Below the pieces are notes generated by a model. That model saw only the letters and a list, made by a program, of their open reading frames with translations, was not told where the DNA came from and did no database searches. DNA of 64,000 nucleotides from an uncultured Dysgonomonas sp. (GTDB lineage Bacteria > Bacteroidota > Bacteroidia > Bacteroidales > Dysgonomonadaceae): NCBI RefSeq assembly GCF_934668725.1, contig NZ_CAKUOF010000017.1, forward strand, positions 3,336 to 67,335, in the 5' to 3' direction. Positions 61,243-64,000 of this stretch are shown here, one piece after another. Numbering within the stretch: the stretch's first letter is position 1; the number at the start of each line of letters is the position of its first letter. The translations under genes were made by a program, and so were the position numbers.

Positions 61243-62403
61243 TTATGACAGGAAGAATCGACGTGTAGAGTTAGATATATTTCTGAAATAATTCAATGGA
61301 ATATGATTATCTACAATAACTTGGAGAAACCGTTCTTGTGAAATATTTGCAGGGAAAATAGCAATATAGGTCCCCCCTTTTATTTGTAAAGTTTCCAGTT
61401 CCAGATTAGAGAATACAGTACGAAGCTCTTCTTGGCTCCAATCACTTTCAAATTCGACAATAAACTTTGCGACCTCTTTAAATTCAGCAACACCTTCTTT
61501 CACATCCGCATTTTGAGGTTGTCCTTTTTTTAAGAAAATAACTCTATCTGATGTTTTCTCAACTTCATACAATTGCTGAGAGCTCAAAACTATTCCTAAT
61601 GGACGGAATGGCGATTTAGCAATATCTCTAAAATCATCTAAGACTACCTGTTGAGCCAAAATATCGAGATTAGCAAGAGGCTCATCAATCAACAAGAGTT
61701 TAGGCTTACGAAGCAACATTCTTGCTAATTCAAACCGCATCTTATAACCAGATGACAAGCTGTTCCAGTTGAGATTACGATACCCTCTCAGTCCCATTCG
61801 TGCTATAACAAGCTGAACCAGATTTTCGTTTTCCTCTCCTAAAATTCCATAGGAAGCTGCAGTAAACTGAAGATTAGATAATAATGTTCCATGCCAATCT
61901 TTAGTTCGTTGCGGTATATATATCAACTGGGAACGAAGATCATAGTCATCTTTATATTGAAAGAGATAATCTATTTTACCATTCGTTGGAGCTAATTCAC
62001 CACACAACGAACGCAATAATGTTGTTTTTCCATTACCATTCTCTCCTACCAATCCAATTATTTCTCCCTCAGAAATATCGAAGCTAATTGGTCCTAAAGC
62101 AAAATAAGATTGAGTATAAGCTTTTATTAAATTCTGAACAACAAGTAGTTTTTCACCCTGTCTACTACCTTTTTTCTGCAGAAAAGTGAAAAGATCATCC
62201 AGTAAAATTTTAAAACGTTGCTGTATTTCGGGAATATTAGTCTGATTCTGCTCAAGCCAATCAAGTAAATACACTGTCTTTTTGTAATAAAACAAATCTT
62301 CAGTGTCTAATGTTAAATCGATTATTTTTTTCAGAAGATTTGGATAGTCCTCATATTCTAACAGTTGGTATATATTTTTATAATGGGTTTCAAATAGAGA
62401 CAT
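61243..62403 (-). CDS. ABC transporter ATP-binding protein with an N-terminal extension
   Basis: 386 residues. About 95 residues of helical extension precede the ABC domain: Walker A VGENGNGKTTLLRSL, then LSSGYKMRFELARMLL in place of the usual LSGGQ signature, and Walker B KLLLIDEPLANLDIL. A C-terminal region of about 90 residues follows. The intact Walker motifs imply ATP binding; the signature variant is still compatible with hydrolysis. The gene precedes the large membrane protein gene on the same strand. Confidence 0.85.
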   Translation of the reverse strand: MSLFETHYKNIYQLLEYEDYPNLLKKIIDLTLDTEDLFYYKKTVYLLDWLEQNQTNIPEIQQRFKILLDDLFTFLQKKGSRQGEKLLVVQNLIKAYTQSYFALGPISFDISEGEIIGLVGENGNGKTTLLRSLCGELAPTNGKIDYLFQYKDDYDLRSQLIYIPQRTKDWHGTLLSNLQFTAASYGILGEENENLVQLVIARMGLRGYRNLNWNSLSSGYKMRFELARMLLRKPKLLLIDEPLANLDILAQQVVLDDFRDIAKSPFRPLGIVLSSQQLYEVEKTSDRVIFLKKGQPQNADVKEGVAEFKEVAKFIVEFESDWSQEELRTVFSNLELETLQIKGGTYIAIFPANISQERFLQVIVDNHIPLNYFRNISNSTRRFFLS

Positions 62404-62528
62404 AGTTGTAGTGTGAATTAAAATATTATCAGCTAAGATATATACTTTCTATAAATAATTAACAGAGAAGTTGCTTTTTTATAGTTTGCAGCTACAACTC
62501 CAGTTCATAAACAATTTACAGAATTGAT

Positions 62529-63299
62529 TTACTCCTGCTCCTCCATTTGTAAATTATAATTATCTAATTTAGACTTTTTTGTGGAGAAATAAAACAATAA
62601 ACGAAAGGTATGATTAAGATTATATACATTACCGGCTGCCGTTTGCTGAAAAATGGGAAAATATCCAAAATCATAAGCTACCCCCTTCCCTAATGAATGA
62701 CGGATTCCGATAAATAAGCGGATTTGATCTAATGGATTATTTACGATCTGCTTACCAAATTGGAGCAGAATTTCATTACTAAACATAAGTTGTGGAACAG
62801 ATGTTTTTTTAGATATTGGTAAACGGAAGGTATATAAATACCGAATACGTTCTGAAAATGTTCTACCTACGGTCTGGTCTCCTTCAACGACCTCCCGCCA
62901 ACGCGATTCTATTCTGAAACGTTGTGTAACTCCCAATTTCCATAAACTTGAAGTTACTATCAATTGTTGATCGAAACGGTATTCGAGCGTAAAATTCTTA
63001 TCTTTAAGAAATGGTCTGTATAACCAAAGATTTCCATACGCAGCTGTTAGAGAAATATTATCATTAAACCAATATCCTCCACCAAGTCGAGCAAAATAAA
63101 AGCCTGGTTCTTTTATAAACTCATCTCTTCGAATAATTAAATCAGCAGTCATTCCCCAATTATCAGAAAAACGATGAGTTGTAAGAATTCCTGTCCAAGT
63201 ATGTATATTATGATTGATTTGTTTAGTAACACTACGTCCCTCTTGTGCATAACTAAACAATGACATCAGAAATAAAATAAATAATATTCTAATCCTCAT
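62529..63299 (-). CDS. DUF2490-type outer-membrane protein
   Basis: 256 residues from the ATG at 63299; a TTG at 63320 is in frame but would put 7 residues ahead of the signal peptide. The signal peptide (RILFILFLMSLFSYAQ) is followed by a barrel with strands such as HTWTGILTTHRFSDNWGMTADLIIRRDEF and FTLEYRFDQQLIVTSSLW, the pattern of DUF2490 proteins. Function is unknown; location is the outer membrane. It lies 125 nt upstream of the ATPase gene. Confidence 0.75.
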   Translation of the reverse strand: MRIRILFILFLMSLFSYAQEGRSVTKQINHNIHTWTGILTTHRFSDNWGMTADLIIRRDEFIKEPGFYFARLGGGYWFNDNISLTAAYGNLWLYRPFLKDKNFTLEYRFDQQLIVTSSLWKLGVTQRFRIESRWREVVEGDQTVGRTFSERIRYLYTFRLPISKKTSVPQLMFSNEILLQFGKQIVNNPLDQIRLFIGIRHSLGKGVAYDFGYFPIFQQTAAGNVYNLNHTFRLLFYFSTKKSKLDNYNLQMEEQE

Positions 63300-63527
63300 T
63301 GCAGATAATGTAATTATCAATATAACATCTCCTTTTATTGAATGTTTTTAAAGCATTACTATTTTTATTACAAAAAATCACTACAAAGTGCTAATATACG
63401 ATGTACTTGGGGTATTACATTCAAAAATAAAACTCATAATTTAGTTTTCTCAGGAGATTTAAAGTAACTAAGAACTTAATATTTCTATAAAAATTAAATG
63501 TATGAGAAAACAATGTAAAAAATCACT

Positions 63528-63535
63528 TATCTTTG
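63528..63535 (+). promoter_or_regulatory. Promoter -7 box for ssrA
   Basis: TATCTTTG fits the -7 consensus exactly and lies 63 nt upstream of the mature tmRNA 5' end, leaving a leader of roughly 55 nt to be removed. The gap 63300-63598 otherwise shows nothing recognisable. Confidence 0.6.
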
Positions 63536-63598
63536 TAGCATAAATATCCTAGCTAATAATGTTCATTCATTTTATAACGGATAATTAATTATATTCAT

Positions 63599-63993
63599 GG
63601 GGCTGACCGGTTTTGACAGCGAGATGAAGTGGTTTGTAAGCATGCAGTGCGTAGTCGGCTAGCACTATAATCTCAGACGGCAAAATTTTAACTGGCGAAA
63701 ATAATTACGCTCTTGCTGCTTAATCGAATCATAGTAGATATAGCTTAATCCTCGCACAGGTGTGAGGACAAGACATCACCCGGAAGCTGTGGCTTCGAAG
63801 CATTCCGATTCGGTGGTGTAGGTAAATCGGAGATAGATTAGAGAAGGCTTCGGTCTCTTTTCGAAACTAAAGAAGCTAAGGTTTGAGTTGGTGGCTTTGG
63901 TCTTGCTCACTCCCGACAATTAAAGCAAAGATAAGCATGTAGAAAGCAAATTAATTCCTTGTTTGGACGAGGGTTCGAATCCCTCCAGCTCCA
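63599..63993 (+). ncRNA. ssrA: tmRNA
   Basis: The 5' end GGGGCTGACCGG pairs in a tRNA-like acceptor stem with the 3' end CAGCTCC plus discriminator A; the T-loop GGTTCGAATCCC is present. The reading frame at 63694-63723 encodes GENNYALAA and then TAA, the type of tag known from Bacteroidales. The 3' CCA is not encoded (CTT follows). The RNA rescues stalled ribosomes together with SmpB, which is not in this window. One-piece form, about 395 nt. Confidence 0.95.
63694..63723 (+). other. tmRNA tag reading frame (GENNYALAA)
   Basis: Resume codon GGC through stop TAA: nine codons. The AA terminus is the usual degradation signal for ClpXP-type proteases. Confidence 0.9.
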
Positions 63994-64000
63994 CTTTTCA

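Noticed and set aside
1..64000. CRISPR array, insertion sequence, tRNA or rRNA genes
   Set aside because: No regularly spaced repeats, transposase frames, or tRNA/rRNA patterns were seen; the only T-loop signature belongs to the tmRNA.

Overview
This AT-rich window looks like a chromosomal segment of a Bacteroidota bacterium of the order Bacteroidales, most like Dysgonomonadaceae (for example Dysgonomonas). The evidence is a type IX secretion system (PorU and PorV) plus a cargo protein with a matching C-terminal sorting domain, DUF4270 and PCMD lipoproteins, promoters of the Bacteroides type (TAnnTTTG at -7), and a tmRNA whose tag reads GENNYALAA. The genus is an inference. No insertion sequences, phage genes, CRISPR arrays, tRNAs or rRNAs were seen.

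Left part (1-27.5 kb): the end of an SGNH-like gene converges on a minus-strand run mnmD, ispF, porV, porU and an FAH-family hydrolase. Divergent from it is a plus-strand run pyrE, a small SRPBCC-like protein, argH and serB. Then come, on the minus strand, a secreted PL8 polysaccharide lyase that is a T9SS substrate, a B12-dependent ribonucleotide reductase (nrdJ), and an acetyl-CoA hydrolase/CoA-transferase with a small membrane protein. On the plus strand follow a PCMD lipoprotein with a beta-barrel partner, miaB, and a YtxH/holin-like/basic-protein trio. A MATE exporter and panD/panC lie on the minus strand.

Middle (27.7-47.2 kb): a half-length GT5 starch-synthase-like protein and a DUF4270 lipoprotein; a small His-rich membrane protein with a TonB-dependent receptor, each preceded by RNA-hairpin sequence; a LysE exporter; then a complete 14-gene complex I operon nuoA-N on the minus strand, including nuoE, nuoF and a short nuoG. 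Every wide gap inside this operon carries an inverted repeat, several of them built on the stop codon (AAGGTC...GACCTT).

Right part (47.6-64 kb): the most interesting locus. It is a six-gene minus-strand run: YbjN-like protein, PspA/IM30, YqiJ-like membrane OB-fold protein, a very long flotillin, a 1621-residue coiled-coil AAA+ ATPase and an outer-membrane beta-barrel. It ends at a perfect 22-bp-stem terminator and is headed by a divergent XRE-type regulator with an S24-like C-terminus. I read it as an envelope-stress or membrane-surveillance system; the function is inferred from the families, not demonstrated. Beyond it lie sdaA, an ABC-type ATPase with a large membrane partner, a DUF2490-type outer-membrane protein and ssrA (tmRNA).
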